Shown: positions 44,739-57,194, counted from the first letter of the stretch. The stretch: 64,000 bases of DNA from Coenobita brevimanus (GCA_032717465.1 CM064667.1:2219481-2283480); one strand, 5' to 3'. The notes: a model not told the origin generated them from the sequence alone. Numbers and translations: made by a program.

Positions 44739-44864
44739 AGTGAACGTGTACTCGATGCTGCCATACAGTGTACCAGAAGCCAGACCACTGCGGGTAGCCT
44801 CTTGGACTCCTGGTCGGGGTTTGTCTTTCAAATCTCCACGACTCTACCCAGACAAATTCCTCAG
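44739..44864 (+). CDS. Ionotropic receptor exon 'c' (right arm)
   Basis: 126 nt, the same as the left-arm exon at 21901-22026, including splice sites CCCAGCAG and AG|GTATTT. It reads NVYSMLPYSV, LRVASWTPGRGL and LYPDKFL in the receptor frame. Its perfect preservation contrasts with the damage in exons a and b of the same arm. Confidence 0.7.
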
Positions 44865-45044
44865 GTATTTTGATTAGTGCCTGATACCTGCTGTCAGAAA
44901 ACTTGTTTCTTAAGCAACGCCCTTCCTCAACCACTGCCCGTAAAATGCCTAAGGAGGGACGGGGCCATGACCTCAGGAAGGGGGAGGGGCTTAGAAGACA
45001 ATTTGCCTGACAGTGGGTATAGTAAATGTTTTCATGTGTGATGT

Positions 45045-45340
45045 ATTATTAATTGGAAGATGACAACTTGGTGCGGAAGGTGAGAAGTGTGAATGTTGAG
45101 GGTAGAGTAGCAAGGGGCAGAGCAAAAAAAACTTGGGACAAGGTCATCGAGTGTGCCCTTAGGATAAGGGACTGAATAGAGAGAGTGCTACAGATCAAGC
45201 AGCGTGGACAGCCATCATTAGGTGGCCAAGACCGCAAGCATGTTGTAGCTTATGTAAACTAAACGAAACAAAACACGAAACGGGCAGGGTGAAAACATAA
45301 ACGCCACCAGACAGAATTAAACAAGCATGACCTTGAGACT
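45045..45340 (+). pseudogene. LINE ORF2 C-terminal fragment (right arm)
   Basis: Mirror of 21430-21722. DDNLVRKVRSVNVEGRVARG is visible at about 45060-45119. Confidence 0.5.
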
Positions 45341-45344
45341 AATT

Positions 45345-46260
45345 ATTATTATTATTATTATTATTGGTGAGAGTTCAAATACCTGAGAACAATGATAGAA
45401 AAGAGAGGAAAATAAGTAGAGTGACACAAGGAAGAAAGTTGCTGATGCAATGAAGGTCTTGATAAGAAACAGAGGTTTGAGTGTTGCAGCTGCACAAGGC
45501 TTACATGAAGGAATGTTAGTGCCAACTTTAACATATGGGTGTGAGACTATGTAGTGGCATGAAAATGAAAAGTCAAGAATAAGAGCAGTGGAGATAGGAC
45601 TGCTGAGGAATGTATGTGGAGTACAGAGGGTGGAAAGGATACGAAATAATGTGATTCGTGAAAGATGTCCAGTGAGGAAGTCGGTGGACACCAGAATCGA
45701 AGAGTGTACTGAGATGGTATGGTCATGTGGAGAGAATTGATAACAATAGAGTGGTGAAAAAGGCATATCTGAGCGAATTTGAAGGAGGGAGGTGAGGTAG
45801 GCCAGGGAGAAGGTGGAGAGATATGGCGGATGAGTGTGTGAGGAAGAGAGGTTTGGAAGTCGGTGAGGCTAGGGAACTGACAAGAGAGCGAGCTGGCTCG
45901 ATAAATATTGTGAGGAGAAGTGCATGATCAAGGATTTGGCAACCCTTTTTAACGTGGCAGCGTCCAGATTGACTCTACTGGATACGTTTATGTGAAGCTA
46001 CAGAACGTGCTGAATGTTCTTGGCGCATCCGATAGGGCCAAGATTCCGGGGGCTTGAATTAAGATTGAATGGAAGCGTGACCCATTGGTTTGGGCAAATT
46101 TGGGCTGTCTGGACATTGCTACTCACCCTGACCTAGGGTGGGAAAGGAGGTCCGGATGATGATGATGGTGATGATGATGATGATGATGATGATGACGATG
46201 ACTAAAGTGATGATATTTATGATGATATTTATGATGATGATGTGATGATGATGATGATGT
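45345..46260 (+). pseudogene. LINE 3' end with (GAT)n tail (right arm)
   Basis: Mirror of 20505-21421. C-terminal frame VRAVEIGLLRNVCGVQRVER, then WYGHVERIDNNRV. The 3' UTR stem is weaker here: CTACTGGATACG at 45975-45986 against CGCATCCGATAG at 46024-46035. The tail is a GAT tract at about 46154-46200. Confidence 0.75.
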
Positions 46261-46375
46261 TGATGATGATTATATTTGCGTTCATTTTAAAAGGATTATT
46301 TCCATATCTAATCTATTTAAGACAAGAAAAATAGGCAAAAGTTTGTCCAGTGAAATAACTTTTGCTCTGCAAGTG

Positions 46376-46424
<49 letters not shown>

Positions 46425-47209
46425 TGTTATGGAACAGAGAAAGATAATGTACACTTTAAGTGAGAATACTAAAAGTCACTACTGTCCCGTAAAGTTCCAG
46501 GTTCAAAACAAAAGAGTTAGGTAAAATTACAAGTTAAAGGTTAATGCTCAAACTAACAACAAAACATTCAGGACTCATAAGGATAATGTAATGGCAAAAA
46601 ACAGGTTAAATATATGGTTAACTGCAATAGCCTCTATTAACATGAAATTAGCAAGAGTAAATTTATCTAAGTCAGCCCTGATAAAATGAAAATACACCGG
46701 GTAATGCTCAGTTAATGCATGATAAATTATTACAGATACAAAATATTATTAAAAATGACTGACCCTTACATTAATCACAAAAACCTTACCAGGCCCAAGA
46801 ATCAACACCTTATGCTACACAGTGCAAGAAAAAATGCAATATCACTTATACTCAAATTACACAGCTGCTAGATGGTTGGAGACTTCCTGAGAACTCACAA
46901 TAATAATAACTGTACAGGGGAGGACAGAGATGTGAACAAAATGAGGAGCAGATCTAAGTGGCAATGATGCAGAGACTGAGCTCATTATATAGGGGCCAGC
47001 AGAGCTTGATACAACTTGTACGAAGGACGCGCAAATGAAGCCATGGGGACAAAAAGCTGAAAATCCCGCACTGAACAACAGAAGGGACGACTTACTCTAC
47101 TATAACGGTAGAAGGGGGGGACTGAGGCAGAACACGCTCGTGATCAAACATGCAGCATACTGTGCGTTAAAATTACACAAAGGATGATGAAATCATAGGC
47201 TATGTAACA
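46425..47209 (-). repeat. 3' LTR of the Gypsy element (right arm)
   Basis: 785 bp, matching the left-arm 3' LTR including the extra 38-bp segment. The TATA-like site is intact here. Confidence 0.88.
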
Positions 47210-47374
47210 CCTCCCCACAAAAAGAAAAAGAAATTTACAAAGGAAATTTCTTATTACTCTAAAACAATCTGTCTAAAGTCTAGATAAGCAATCTGCAATA
47301 ACATTTTCTTTCCCCTTGACATGTTGTATGTCTAATGAATACTCCTGAAGAAGTAGACTCCATCTTGTCAATCT

Positions 47375-48670
47375 CTAATTTTTATCTTTAAACTTACTAA
47401 GGAATTTCAGTGGGTTATGATCGGTATAAATGACTATGGGGTCAAAACCAGAACACAAATAAAATGAAAACTGCTGTAAACCCAAAATCAAAGCCAAAAG
47501 CTCTTTCTCAATAGTTGAGTAGTTCTTTTGAGGTGGAGTGAACTTCTTACTGTAATAAGATACAGGGTGTTCAATACCCTGATCATCCTCTTGCAGCAAA
47601 ACAGCCCCAGCTCCTGTATCACTTGCATCAACAGCCATCTTAAAAGGCTTAGCAAAATTTGGAGTAGCGAGCACTGGCTGACTTAATAGAATAGCTTTAA
47701 GTTTCCAGAAAGAGGATTCACAGTTATCGGTCCAGACAAATTTAACTCCCTTTTTCAGTAGGTCTGTAAGTGGTGATACAAGAATAGAAAAGTTAAGAAC
47801 AAATCTCCTGTAATAACCTACCATTCCCAAAAATCTTTGTAGCTCTTTCCTACTTTTAGGTCTGGGAAGATCACTTATAACCTGAACCTTAGCTCCTGGC
47901 GGTGCAACATGTCCATCACCAAGTACGTACCCAAGGTACTGAAATTTAGCTTGACCAAACTCACACTTTGATAAATTAGCTACAAGATTAGCCTGAACTA
48001 AACGCTCAAGAAATTTACTGACATGGCATAGGTGATCTTTCCAGTTGTCACTGAAGATTAATACATCATCAATATAAACAACACACCCTGCCAAACCCTC
48101 TGTTACAACATTCATGAGCTTCTGAAATGTGGCTGGTGCATTTTTCATACCATATGGCATTACAGAACATGCAAAAGTCTTTCCTAGTGTTACAAAACAT
48201 GAGATCTCCCTAGCACGTTCAGTCATAGGTACTTGCCAGTATCCCTTTAACAAATCAAACTTACTTATGTACCTAGCCTTTCCGATCTTGTCTATGCAAT
48301 CTTCCACGCGAGGGAGAGGGTAAGTGTCTGTTTTGGTTATCTGATTAACACGTCTGTAGTTGATGCAAAGCCGCTGTGACCCACCTGGCTTAGGGACTAG
48401 AGTGACAGGAGAACTCCACTCGCTCTGACAGGGCTCAATCATCTTGTGGTCCAACAGGTAGCCAAGCTCCTTCTGGATGAGAGGAACTTTCACTGGGTTC
48501 ACACGGTAAGGAGGCAATTTAATTGGCTTTGCGTCTCCAACATCGACATCATGCATCAACAGAGTGGTTCTTCCTGGAGTGGCACGGAACACTTGCGGGT
48601 ACTCCTGCAGTAAGGTTGAAAACTCTTGCCTTTCCTCGGGAGGTAGATGAAAGCTTAGTCTGGAGATCAT
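47375..48670 (-). CDS. Reverse transcriptase and RNase H, truncated (right arm)
   Basis: 431 aa with KPGGSQRLCINYRRVN, FDLLKGYWQVP, MPYGMKNAPATFQ, YIDD and RNase H VDASDTGAGAVL. It ends early at KFKDKN because a CAG codon is TAG here (47375-47377), removing the last RNase H segment that the left copy keeps. An Asp-to-Asn change in CINYRRVN also differs from the left arm. Confidence 0.9.
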   Translation of the reverse strand: MISRLSFHLPPEERQEFSTLLQEYPQVFRATPGRTTLLMHDVDVGDAKPIKLPPYRVNPVKVPLIQKELGYLLDHKMIEPCQSEWSSPVTLVPKPGGSQRLCINYRRVNQITKTDTYPLPRVEDCIDKIGKARYISKFDLLKGYWQVPMTERAREISCFVTLGKTFACSVMPYGMKNAPATFQKLMNVVTEGLAGCVVYIDDVLIFSDNWKDHLCHVSKFLERLVQANLVANLSKCEFGQAKFQYLGYVLGDGHVAPPGAKVQVISDLPRPKSRKELQRFLGMVGYYRRFVLNFSILVSPLTDLLKKGVKFVWTDNCESSFWKLKAILLSQPVLATPNFAKPFKMAVDASDTGAGAVLLQEDDQGIEHPVSYYSKKFTPPQKNYSTIEKELLALILGLQQFSFYLCSGFDPIVIYTDHNPLKFLSKFKDKN

Positions 48671-49460
48671 TCATGATATCAGGATTTTTCCCCAAACTAT
48701 CACTCAGGTTCATACTGCATGGGAGAGCTTCACTTGCAGACTCGGGTGGAACAGCTACAGTGCAGACTGGATTATTTTCGTCCCGCCTGTGATATAGCTT
48801 TAGAATGTTGATGTGACATAGTTGCTTGTTCTTTCTACGATCTGGTGTGGCAATGACATAGTTGACATCACTGAGTTTCTTCTCCACGAAATAAGGACCA
48901 CTAAACTTGGCTTGAAGAGGTTGCCCATGCACTGGTAGTAGAATCAAAACCTGATCTCCTGGCTGAAAGTGGCGTAACCTGGACTTATTATCATACCAAG
49001 TCTTCATCTTCTCCTGAGCAGCTCCTAAATTCTCTCTCGCCAGCTGTAAAGCAGTGGACAGCCGTCCTTTGAACTTCATCACATACTCCAGCAGGTTGAC
49101 GTCATCTTCCTCCGACAGCCAGCATTCCTTGAGTAACTTAAGGGGTCCTCTTACTTCATGGCCAAACAGTAGTTCAAAAGGTGAGAAGCCCAGTGATTCA
49201 TTTGGAGATTCTCTTGCGGCAAACACAACGAATGGAAGACCTTTATCCCAGTCTTTCTGATGTTCCAAACAGTATTTCTTGAGCATCGATTTAAGTGTTT
49301 GATGATATCTCTCCAACGCTCCTTGGGTCTGAGGATGGTAAGCTGAAGACGTGATCTGGGTGATCCCCAACTCTTTCAGAGACTGCTTGAAAACATTCGA
49401 CATGAAATTACTTCCCCGAATTACTTCCCCGGTCTGACTGTACCTCCTTGGGCAGACCAA
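48549..49460 (-). CDS. Integrase C-terminal segment (right arm)
   Basis: 303 aa, resuming integrase after the duplication: QTQGALERYH with the third catalytic residue, KTWYDNKSRLRHFQPGDQVL and the GPY/F module. It stays in frame to KNPDIMNDLQTKL. A two-base deletion near 48649, absent from the left arm, then shifts the frame before RT. Confidence 0.88.
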   Translation of the reverse strand: MVCPRRYSQTGEVIRGSNFMSNVFKQSLKELGITQITSSAYHPQTQGALERYHQTLKSMLKKYCLEHQKDWDKGLPFVVFAARESPNESLGFSPFELLFGHEVRGPLKLLKECWLSEEDDVNLLEYVMKFKGRLSTALQLARENLGAAQEKMKTWYDNKSRLRHFQPGDQVLILLPVHGQPLQAKFSGPYFVEKKLSDVNYVIATPDRRKNKQLCHINILKLYHRRDENNPVCTVAVPPESASEALPCSMNLSDSLGKNPDIMNDLQTKLSSTSRGKARVFNLTAGVPASVPCHSRKNHSVDA

Positions 49461-51843
49461 ACTTTGTGAAGAACCCTAGCATTTCCTTAACCACGTTCTT
49501 TGCTGAGATATTTCTAAGTGGAATGGCTTCAGGATAACGAGTAGCCATATCAATCAGGGTCAACACATAAGAAAATCCTGAAGAAGTCTTAGGAAGAGGG
49601 CCCACAATATCCGCCAACACACGGGTGAATGGCGCCTCAAAAGGAGGAATGTTAACTAGAGGTGCAACCTTTTCGGTCTGATTACACTTCCCCACAACTT
49701 GACAGGTGTGACAAGACTTACAATACCAGGAAACATCCCTGAAGATACCTGGCCAGTAGAAGTGTTTCAAAATGCGTGCCACAGTCTTCCTCACTCCAAG
49801 GTGTCCTGCCAAACTGGAATCATGAGCCACTCTAATGATATCCTGCCTACAAACACGAGGGATGACAACTTGATGTACAACCTCCCATTCACAGTCGGCT
49901 GATGCTGTTGGGGGTCTCCACTTCCTCATAAGTACTCCTGACTTTACATAATAACAAGTAGAAGCACCAGCTGACTCTTCTTCACTGTAAGCAGAGTTAG
50001 CTAGACCTTTCAACTCAGGGTCAGCAACCTGCAACTCAACCAACTCTTGACGAGACAAATTATCAACACTATGGGGTACTGCCTCATCTGGTGAGTGGTC
50101 CAAATTAGCAAGAAAAGTGTCAGCTAGGATAACATCATCAGCATCATTATCCTCTAAATCACCAGTAACTTTAGACTTAGCCCTAGTGACAGCACATGCA
50201 GGGAACACATCAGGGACATCACAATCCTGGGCCGCAGCCACTGGCTCACTAGACAACTGAGGAGCTGGACACACTTGACTTCCACCAATATCATTTCCAA
50301 GTAAGAAAGTTACACCTGACATTGGGAGTGTCTCAACCAACCCAACCATAACGGAACCATTAACAAAACCAGACTCTAAATTCACTCTGCACAGAGGGAC
50401 AGAGAAGTAATTATTCCCTACACCTTGTAAGATTACAGTTTCATCAGAGGAATTAATATTAGAGTCTAGAGCACTGGTCAGCATAAGGGATTGGCAAGCA
50501 CCTGTATCACGATATATTTGAACTGATTTCCTGTCATTACTGTCCAGAGGACTGACAAAGCCATCAGACAGGAAATTAGCACATGAACTCTTGAGAGTGT
50601 CACCCACGTTACTGCTCAAAAGAGGAGCTCCATCATGAGAATTAAAGTTACCCCTCAAAGCAGGTTCAGTTAACTCAGTTAAAGAATTCTGGGAACTCTC
50701 AAGGGTGGACACTAGACCAATTGACTGAATATTTAAAGACTCCTTTTTGTTCACATCACGCTGTCTCCTGAAACATCTCTCCGTAGTATGACCAAGCTTA
50801 CTACAATAAGTACATTTACTTTTCTGAAATCTAGAGGTGAAGCTGGTATTTACTTCCTGAGAAACATCATCTTTATTCTCTTTCCTGTTACCTGTACTCT
50901 GAGTAGAGGCAACGTACTTACTCTCAGCTTTCCCTTTTTCTTTAGAATATCTCTTGTGAGTGAGAACATATTCATCAGCTAAAACTGCAGCATCAGACAA
51001 ATTATCTGTTCTTTTCTCATCAAGATATAGGCTTACATCTTTACTAATACACCTCTTGAAGTCCTCCAGCAAAATCATCTGCTTAAATTTGTCAAAATCA
51101 GAATCCACATTCTTAGAATTTAACCACTGCTCTAACAGATCTTCTTTGATTTTTGCATACTCAACATGGGATTGCTTATCTTGCTTGTAAGTTGTCCTAA
51201 ATTTTACTCTATAGGCTTCAGGAACAAGCTCATAAGCCTTAAGAATCAAGCTCTTAACTACATCATAATTATCAGATTGATCCTGAGGCAAAGATGCATA
51301 AGTTACTTGAGCTTTACCGGTGAGAACAGTTTGAAGGAGTACTGGCCAATACTTTTTGGGCCAATTAAAACCTGTAGCTACCCTCTCAAACAACTGAAAA
51401 TACTTTGTTAAATCAGATTCATTAGAAGGAGGGACAAGTTTAACATTTCTAGCCACATCAAAATCATCAGAGCTAGATGATCCAGTTCCACCTTGTTTCA
51501 TGCGATACTCATGGTCTGCCTGAATTCTAGCAAGTTCAACTTGTGCCTCGGCCTCCTTAGCACGGGACTCCTGCAGGGCTAGCTGTAACTTAGCTAATTC
51601 AATCTGCGTTTGCTCATTTGGAGGAGTTACATTAAACAAGCTCTTATTAATTATGTCAACAATTTGATCTTTCGAATGATGAGAGCGAGCAGCAATTCCC
51701 AATTGTTGAGCAACAAGCTTAAGTTCATTCTTTGTTCTGTTTTCTACATCACACACTGTTTGCACATTTGACAAAAAATCTTTGGCTTCATCAAGAATAG
51801 TAATAGTGGACATCATGAATAAATCACAGTCACAAAATATCAA
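49408..51843 (-). CDS. Gag-protease-integrase polyprotein, intact part (right arm)
   Basis: 811 aa in one frame. SAP-like region at residues 36-70, coiled coil without the 9-residue duplication, SCAN-like block (DLLEQWL, MILLEDFKRCISKDV), CCHC knuckle CTYCSKLGHTTERC, protease YRDTGACQSL and FLLGNDIGG, integrase HDSSLAGH and CHTC, then core RVLADIVGPLP to SDRGSN. The frame stops just after the second catalytic Asp because of the shared 13-bp duplication. It shows that gag, PR and INT are naturally one reading frame and that the left-copy breaks are secondary. Confidence 0.92.
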   Translation of the reverse strand: MIFCDCDLFMMSTITILDEAKDFLSNVQTVCDVENRTKNELKLVAQQLGIAARSHHSKDQIVDIINKSLFNVTPPNEQTQIELAKLQLALQESRAKEAEAQVELARIQADHEYRMKQGGTGSSSSDDFDVARNVKLVPPSNESDLTKYFQLFERVATGFNWPKKYWPVLLQTVLTGKAQVTYASLPQDQSDNYDVVKSLILKAYELVPEAYRVKFRTTYKQDKQSHVEYAKIKEDLLEQWLNSKNVDSDFDKFKQMILLEDFKRCISKDVSLYLDEKRTDNLSDAAVLADEYVLTHKRYSKEKGKAESKYVASTQSTGNRKENKDDVSQEVNTSFTSRFQKSKCTYCSKLGHTTERCFRRQRDVNKKESLNIQSIGLVSTLESSQNSLTELTEPALRGNFNSHDGAPLLSSNVGDTLKSSCANFLSDGFVSPLDSNDRKSVQIYRDTGACQSLMLTSALDSNINSSDETVILQGVGNNYFSVPLCRVNLESGFVNGSVMVGLVETLPMSGVTFLLGNDIGGSQVCPAPQLSSEPVAAAQDCDVPDVFPACAVTRAKSKVTGDLEDNDADDVILADTFLANLDHSPDEAVPHSVDNLSRQELVELQVADPELKGLANSAYSEEESAGASTCYYVKSGVLMRKWRPPTASADCEWEVVHQVVIPRVCRQDIIRVAHDSSLAGHLGVRKTVARILKHFYWPGIFRDVSWYCKSCHTCQVVGKCNQTEKVAPLVNIPPFEAPFTRVLADIVGPLPKTSSGFSYVLTLIDMATRYPEAIPLRNISAKNVVKEMLGFFTKFGLPKEVQSDRGSNSGK

Positions 51844-51897
51844 GCAATATCCTTATGATAATATCCTGAATATCCTGATAAGAGGTCGCCAAATTTA

Positions 51898-52668
51898 TGT
51901 TACGGAACAGAGAAAACTGTCCCGCAAAGTTCCGGGTTCAAAACAAAAGAGTTTGGTAAAATTACAAGTTAAAGTTTAATGCTCAAACTAACAATTAAAC
52001 ATTCAGGACTCAAGGATAATGTAATGGCAAAAACGAGTTAAATATATGGTTAACTGGAATAGCCGCTATTAACACGAAATCAGCAAGAGCAAATTTATCT
52101 AAGTCAGCCCCGACAAAATGAGAAAACCGGACAATGCTCAGTTAATGCAAGATATATTATTTCAGATACAAAATATTATTACTACTGGCTGACAGTAAAA
52201 ACTTTACATTAATCACAAAATCCTCACTAGGCCTACGAATTAACAACTTATGCTATACAGTACAAGAAAAAATGTAATAACACTTATGCTCAAATTACAC
52301 AGCAGCTAGATGGTTGGAGACTTCCTGAGCACTCACAAAAATAATAACAACTGTACAGGGGAGGACAGAGATGTGAACAAAATGAGGAGTAGATCTAAGT
52401 GGCAATTAATGCAGAAACTGAGCTCATTATATAGGGGCCGGCAGAGCTTGATGCAACTTGTAAGAGGGACGCGCAAATGAAGCCATAGGGGACAAAGAGT
52501 TGACACTCCTGCTCTGAACAACAGAAAGAACGACTTACTCTACTATAAGGGAGGAGGGGGGAGTGAGGTAGAATACGCACTATGGAAGCCACGAGGCGAA
52601 TCGTGATCAAACATGCAGCATGCTGTACGTTAGAATTATACAAAGGATGATGAAATCATAGGCTATGT

Positions 52669-52672
<4 letters not shown>
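51898..52672 (-). repeat. 5' LTR of the Gypsy element (right arm)
   Basis: 775 bp, closely matching the left-arm 5' LTR rather than its own 3' LTR. TATATAA is kept (complement near 52429-52435). Confidence 0.88.
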
Positions 52673-52727
<55 letters not shown>

Positions 52728-53132
52728 TGCGTGTAACAGCGCTAGAAGCTTCTGAAAACTCCAATGAAGTGATTTAGACAAATTAACTCCTACACTTCAG
52801 CTCCTGTGGTTCATTCACTTTAACTTGGCCCAAATTTTCATCCTTTTGCAGCTCATTTCACGAGTCTCAGTGTCAGGAAAAGACAATATTGTGACTACAT
52901 CCTTTCTGTAGCACTTGTTCATGACTAGGATCGAATTCAAGTGTATATTACCCGTTACCGCCCCAGAGGGGCTAGGGGACGGGTATTGTTCTCACTGTTT
53001 GTCTGTTTGTTTGTTTGTTTGTCTGTTTGTCTGTTAACAGCTTTACGTGAAAACTACTAGTGACGTATTCAAACACGTGGGGTAACCAGCTCTTGTCGGT
53101 TAGTCCACGTGAATGGAAATCTACCAGACACT

Positions 53133-53134
<2 letters not shown>
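52673..53134. other. Non-coding stretch mirrored from 13560-14033
   Basis: (TA)n at 52673-52723, the old dispersed repeat at about 52800-52910, a GC-rich small hairpin (ACCCGT and ACGGGT at 52950-52985) and a GTTTGTCT block. No gene. Confidence 0.55.

Positions 53135-53210
<76 letters not shown>
53135..53210. repeat. (CA)n microsatellite
   Basis: Mirror of 13494-13547, longer here. Confidence 0.96.
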
Positions 53211-53211
<1 letters not shown>

Positions 53212-53589
53212 CCCGTCCGAGCCGTATATAATGTCGGAGAGATACCGTTCAGGTCAGAAGGGGTTGAAGAGAGCCCGAGAATACGATCGAGGGCAGAAGG
53301 CAGGAGATAGGGTCAGCTGGGAGGTTTGGCGTCACGCTACGTTACGCTGTCAATCACAACTTCGACATACCTGCGCACAGTAAACTCTGCAACCCAAGAG
53401 TGCTCTGTAACTCACCTTGCTTACGATACACAAAAGTGGAAGGTGAGAAAGAGAGAGACCTACCTATTCACTCTACTAGACGACACACCATTTTACTATG
53501 CAGCAGCGGCCAACATTACACTTCACTGGTGATAGAGGGGAAGCCACCTACAGTCTCTCCATCTAATCAACCCACTCGGCTACATTCAT

Positions 53590-55716
53590 CGATATATCTA
53601 TCTATCTGCCTATAGCCAGACGCCTTAAATCCGTAAGGGGTGGCCACAGAAAATTGCTTCCATGTAGCCCTGTTCCTCACCAATTTGCTGTCCTTCCCCC
53701 GTCTCAAACCTCCCTCTCTCATATACCTTTCCACTCCATCCCTCCATCTCATCTTCGGTATCCCCCTCCCATTTCCCCTATCCACTTTACTCACATACAG
53801 TCTCCTCGTTAGTCTCTCTCTCTCCATTCTCTCCATATGGCCAAACTACATTAATGTTCTCCTAGGACTTTATATCACATCCACATCTACTCCACAACTC
53901 CCCTTCACTTCCTTATTTGTCAGTCTGTCTCTCCAACCGTTTGAGTTGGCATCACGATACTGTCATGCAGCAACATTTTTTTACTTCCATGCTCGCCTCC
54001 AAGTTCTTATCTCTGATTTCAAAGAACCAGCAACCTTTCTTCTCTGTTGTACCCTTTCAAACACTTCATTATCTGAACTTCCATTTTTACTCATAGGATG
54101 ACCCAAGTACTTAAATGCACTCACATTTTAAATTTCCCTAATCATCCAACCTGACTGTGCATTCAGTGACTATTTTCTCTCGAAGATCACAACTTTACTC
54201 TTCCCTACATTCATCCCTAGATTCCGTTTCTTACACATTCTCCCAACTCATTCACCAAGCCTTGCAGTTCCCTTTCGTCATCTGCAAACAGAAGAAGAGG
54301 AAGTTACCAAACACTGCTCTCTCTCATTAGTGTCGTGCCAACATCCACTCCCCTCCCTTGTATCACTTTTGTAACCTCATCCATTTACAGACTGAATAAT
54401 CATGGATACATGACACGTCCCTGTTTCAATCACACATTCAAAAAGAAAAATTCACACAATTCACCATCCACATGCACTGCAGCCTTAGCACACTGATACA
54501 TAATCTTCTTTACACTCAGCGTCCCATTTACTCCTGATATTCTTAATTTTTTCCACATTCCGTGTCTATCCACTCTGTCATAAGTTTTCTCCAAATCCAT
54601 GGAGGCCGCATACAATTTCTTTCCCTTCTCCAGAAACTTTACCACTAAATACCTAAGGATTAACATCTGACGGACACAACAGTTCCTTAAAGTGTTCTCG
54701 TCATCTGCTCACGTTTTCTCGTTTCTCCACAGGCAGCCTACCATTTTTATCTTTTACTTTCCTACTAACTGTATACTTCTTTATCATCCAGTCATTCCAT
54801 TTTCTTACATTCCCTTGACTTTACACTGAAATACATTCCAAATTCTTCATCTACTTTCTTCTTACTCTCTCTTACTAATCTTTTCACCTCTCTTCCTCTC
54901 TCCATATAACTCTCTATTTCTGTCTCTCAACTTCCTCCATGCCTCTGCTAGCTATCCATTCTCTATATGTTTTCTTTCTTTGCGCCACAGCTTCTCTAAC
55001 CTCTTCATTCCACCATGCTGTTACTTGCACCTCCTTTTCGCCCTCTCTTCACCCAACACACCACCTCAGATGCTGCACAGATTTCTTCTTTGAATATCTT
55101 GCAAACACCTTCCTTCTCCCCATCTGCTCCACGTCTTATTTACCCAATCGTTCCCTCACTTATTTCTTATATTATTCCTTTGTTTCTTCCTCTTGCAACC
55201 TTTCTACCCTCCTTGTATGGACCACTTCCTCCTGTCCTTCCCTCCATCTATTCCACTATTGCTCTTGAACCTTGACTTTCACCACCACCAAATGGTGGTC
55301 AGAAAGTCCACTCCCCCACACTCTGCATTCTCATACATCCATTAAATACCTTTTCATTCTACCATGCACACACATATAATCATTGCCCTCCGATCATTCA
55401 ACTCACCACCCTCCCTTCTCATCACTCGTCACGTATACCTGTGGATCATTTTGTGCCTAAAGAGGGTATTGCCTGTCACCAACCCCGTCCCGGCACAAAT
55501 GTCCACTACAACACTGCCATTCTCATCCATTTCTGCAGCCACAACCCACTCACCAGCTACTCCATCCACCTTCACATTTTTTTTTTTTTTTTTTTTTTTA
55601 CATTTCCATTGATATCTCCAATCAAAACACTCTCTCACTCCCCTCAAACTTTTCCATGCAAACTTCCACATTTGTCCAGAACTCTTCTTTCACTCTGCTT
55701 GCACGATCTTGCATTG

Positions 55717-55796
<80 letters not shown>

Positions 55797-56101
55797 TCGC
55801 TCATGTTTTATTTCCACTTTCAATCTTTCCCACACACTTCCTTGAAGAAACTAATCCAAACTCTTTTGTATTTTGTTCCCATCTCTTGCACACAACAGTA
55901 CATAGACCCTCTTTTGCCACCTCATTCTCACCTACTTCAGCGCATATACCCCATCCATACTCCCACTCGCACACTCTTACCTCACCAGTTAGTCACAGTT
56001 AATCCACATATGTTCCCTTTTGCGCCCTGATGCACCTGGACATTCTCTCTGTCTTTCACTTTATTCGCACCCTTTACATTACATGTTACAATTCGTACCA
56101 T
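53590..56101 (-). pseudogene. Degenerate EN/RT LINE (right arm)
   Basis: Mirror of 10490-13097. The same block order is seen on the minus strand: EN phrases near 55430-55625 with the poly-A/T run at 55578-55599, RT phrase MDLEKTYDRVDRHGMWKKL near 54540-54600, and C-terminal FGHMERMERERL and RWRDGVERY near 53720-53845. It ends in the GATA tail near 53590. The (CA)n tract at 55717-55795 sits in the EN-upstream region. Inactive. Confidence 0.8.
55717..55795. repeat. (CA)n microsatellite
   Basis: About 79 bp, less than half the mirrored tract at 10796-10971. Confidence 0.97.
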
Positions 56102-56235
56102 GTCGTCACTTGTTCTTCTGTTTTGATCCGAGGCTTCTTGTTTGCATTATTAGTTAGTTGTTTTCGGGGGAGGAGCACTAACCCTCAAACAGCCCACTTG
56201 TTGACACGTAGGGAACACGTGTTGGTTGGTTATAA

Positions 56236-56360
56236 GGTTACCACCCAGCGTATGAAATGGCTTCCTGGTTTACAGGAAATGATTTGGCTTGTCACTCAGT
56301 GCAGAATTACGCGGAACTGAATACCACTACACTGAGTGAGTGGGTAATGGGCGCCATATC
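56236..56360 (+). repeat. Microsatellite-linked dispersed repeat (A'')
   Basis: GGTTACCACCCAGCG start; runs up to the (TA)n tract at 56372-56478. Confidence 0.65.
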
Positions 56361-56370
56361 ATTATATAGG

Positions 56371-56481
<111 letters not shown>

Positions 56482-56714
56482 GGGATGGGTTTGGTGATTT
56501 CAAGGGCAATATTCTATAGAGTGTTTGAGGGTAAAAGCTGTCTTTCTGATGGCTTGAAATGTTCTGGGTTAGCCTGACTGGCATCATCTGACGGGTTGTG
56601 TAAACAATCAGAGCAAGTCAGGGATTACACAAGGGTTTCATTTATATGACAATAAACGATGTGGAAATGGGACGCTAAAACCAATATACCATACGTGACT
56701 GTGTCCCAGGAATC

Positions 56715-56960
56715 CATTTACTATGTAAGGTGGCAACCATACAACAATTTTGCGCCTGGTGGTCTACTTGGCTAAGGCGCTCCAACCCGATGGTGACTGT
56801 GTTTCCGTTTGAGGAAAGTGAGCGTTTATTGCTGAAATAATGTCACTCAGTGGCGTGTGAGGCTGATCACAATTACCATAAATATCGGAACTGAGCAGGC
56901 TAGCCCAGGTCCCTACCGTCCTGATGGGGCAAGACAGGCTTCGATGATGATGATGATGAT
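56715..56960 (+). repeat. Candidate SINE (A'')
   Basis: Same unit as 1690-1925, with the GAT tail at about 56944-56960. Confidence 0.35.
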
Positions 56961-57194
56961 AGTTATTATTGTCCCATCATATAACAATAAGCATGTCATC
57001 CCCTACTTATTTCAATAAATTATTTTGTTTCCAATACTGGTATAAATATGTTAACCAATGTAATTACACACCAATGTTGCAGTAACCCGACAAGGGTACG
57101 AATACTATTTAAAAATTATTTTCATTCCCACAGCGCATCCTCCACACAGCTGAACATCCAGTACATCAGCGCCACCCCGACCTTTGTGAGGAAC

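Larger units (their letters stand above)
46425..52672 (-). mobile_element. Ty3/Gypsy LTR retrotransposon, Gmr1-type order (right arm)
   Basis: 6248-bp mirror of 14034-20301, at the same insertion site in a TA tract. LTRs are at 51898-52672 (5') and 46425-47209 (3'), and the polypurine tract complement is at 47210-47218. This copy keeps gag, protease and most of integrase in one frame. It shares the 13-bp integrase duplication with the left copy and has its own two-base deletion near 48649 and a nonsense codon at 47375-47377. Confidence 0.9.

Noticed and set aside
41721..44864. A second, independent receptor gene in the right arm
   Set aside because: It is the mirror of the left-arm gene, with identical introns and exon c, and should be counted as the same locus or allele until coverage says otherwise.
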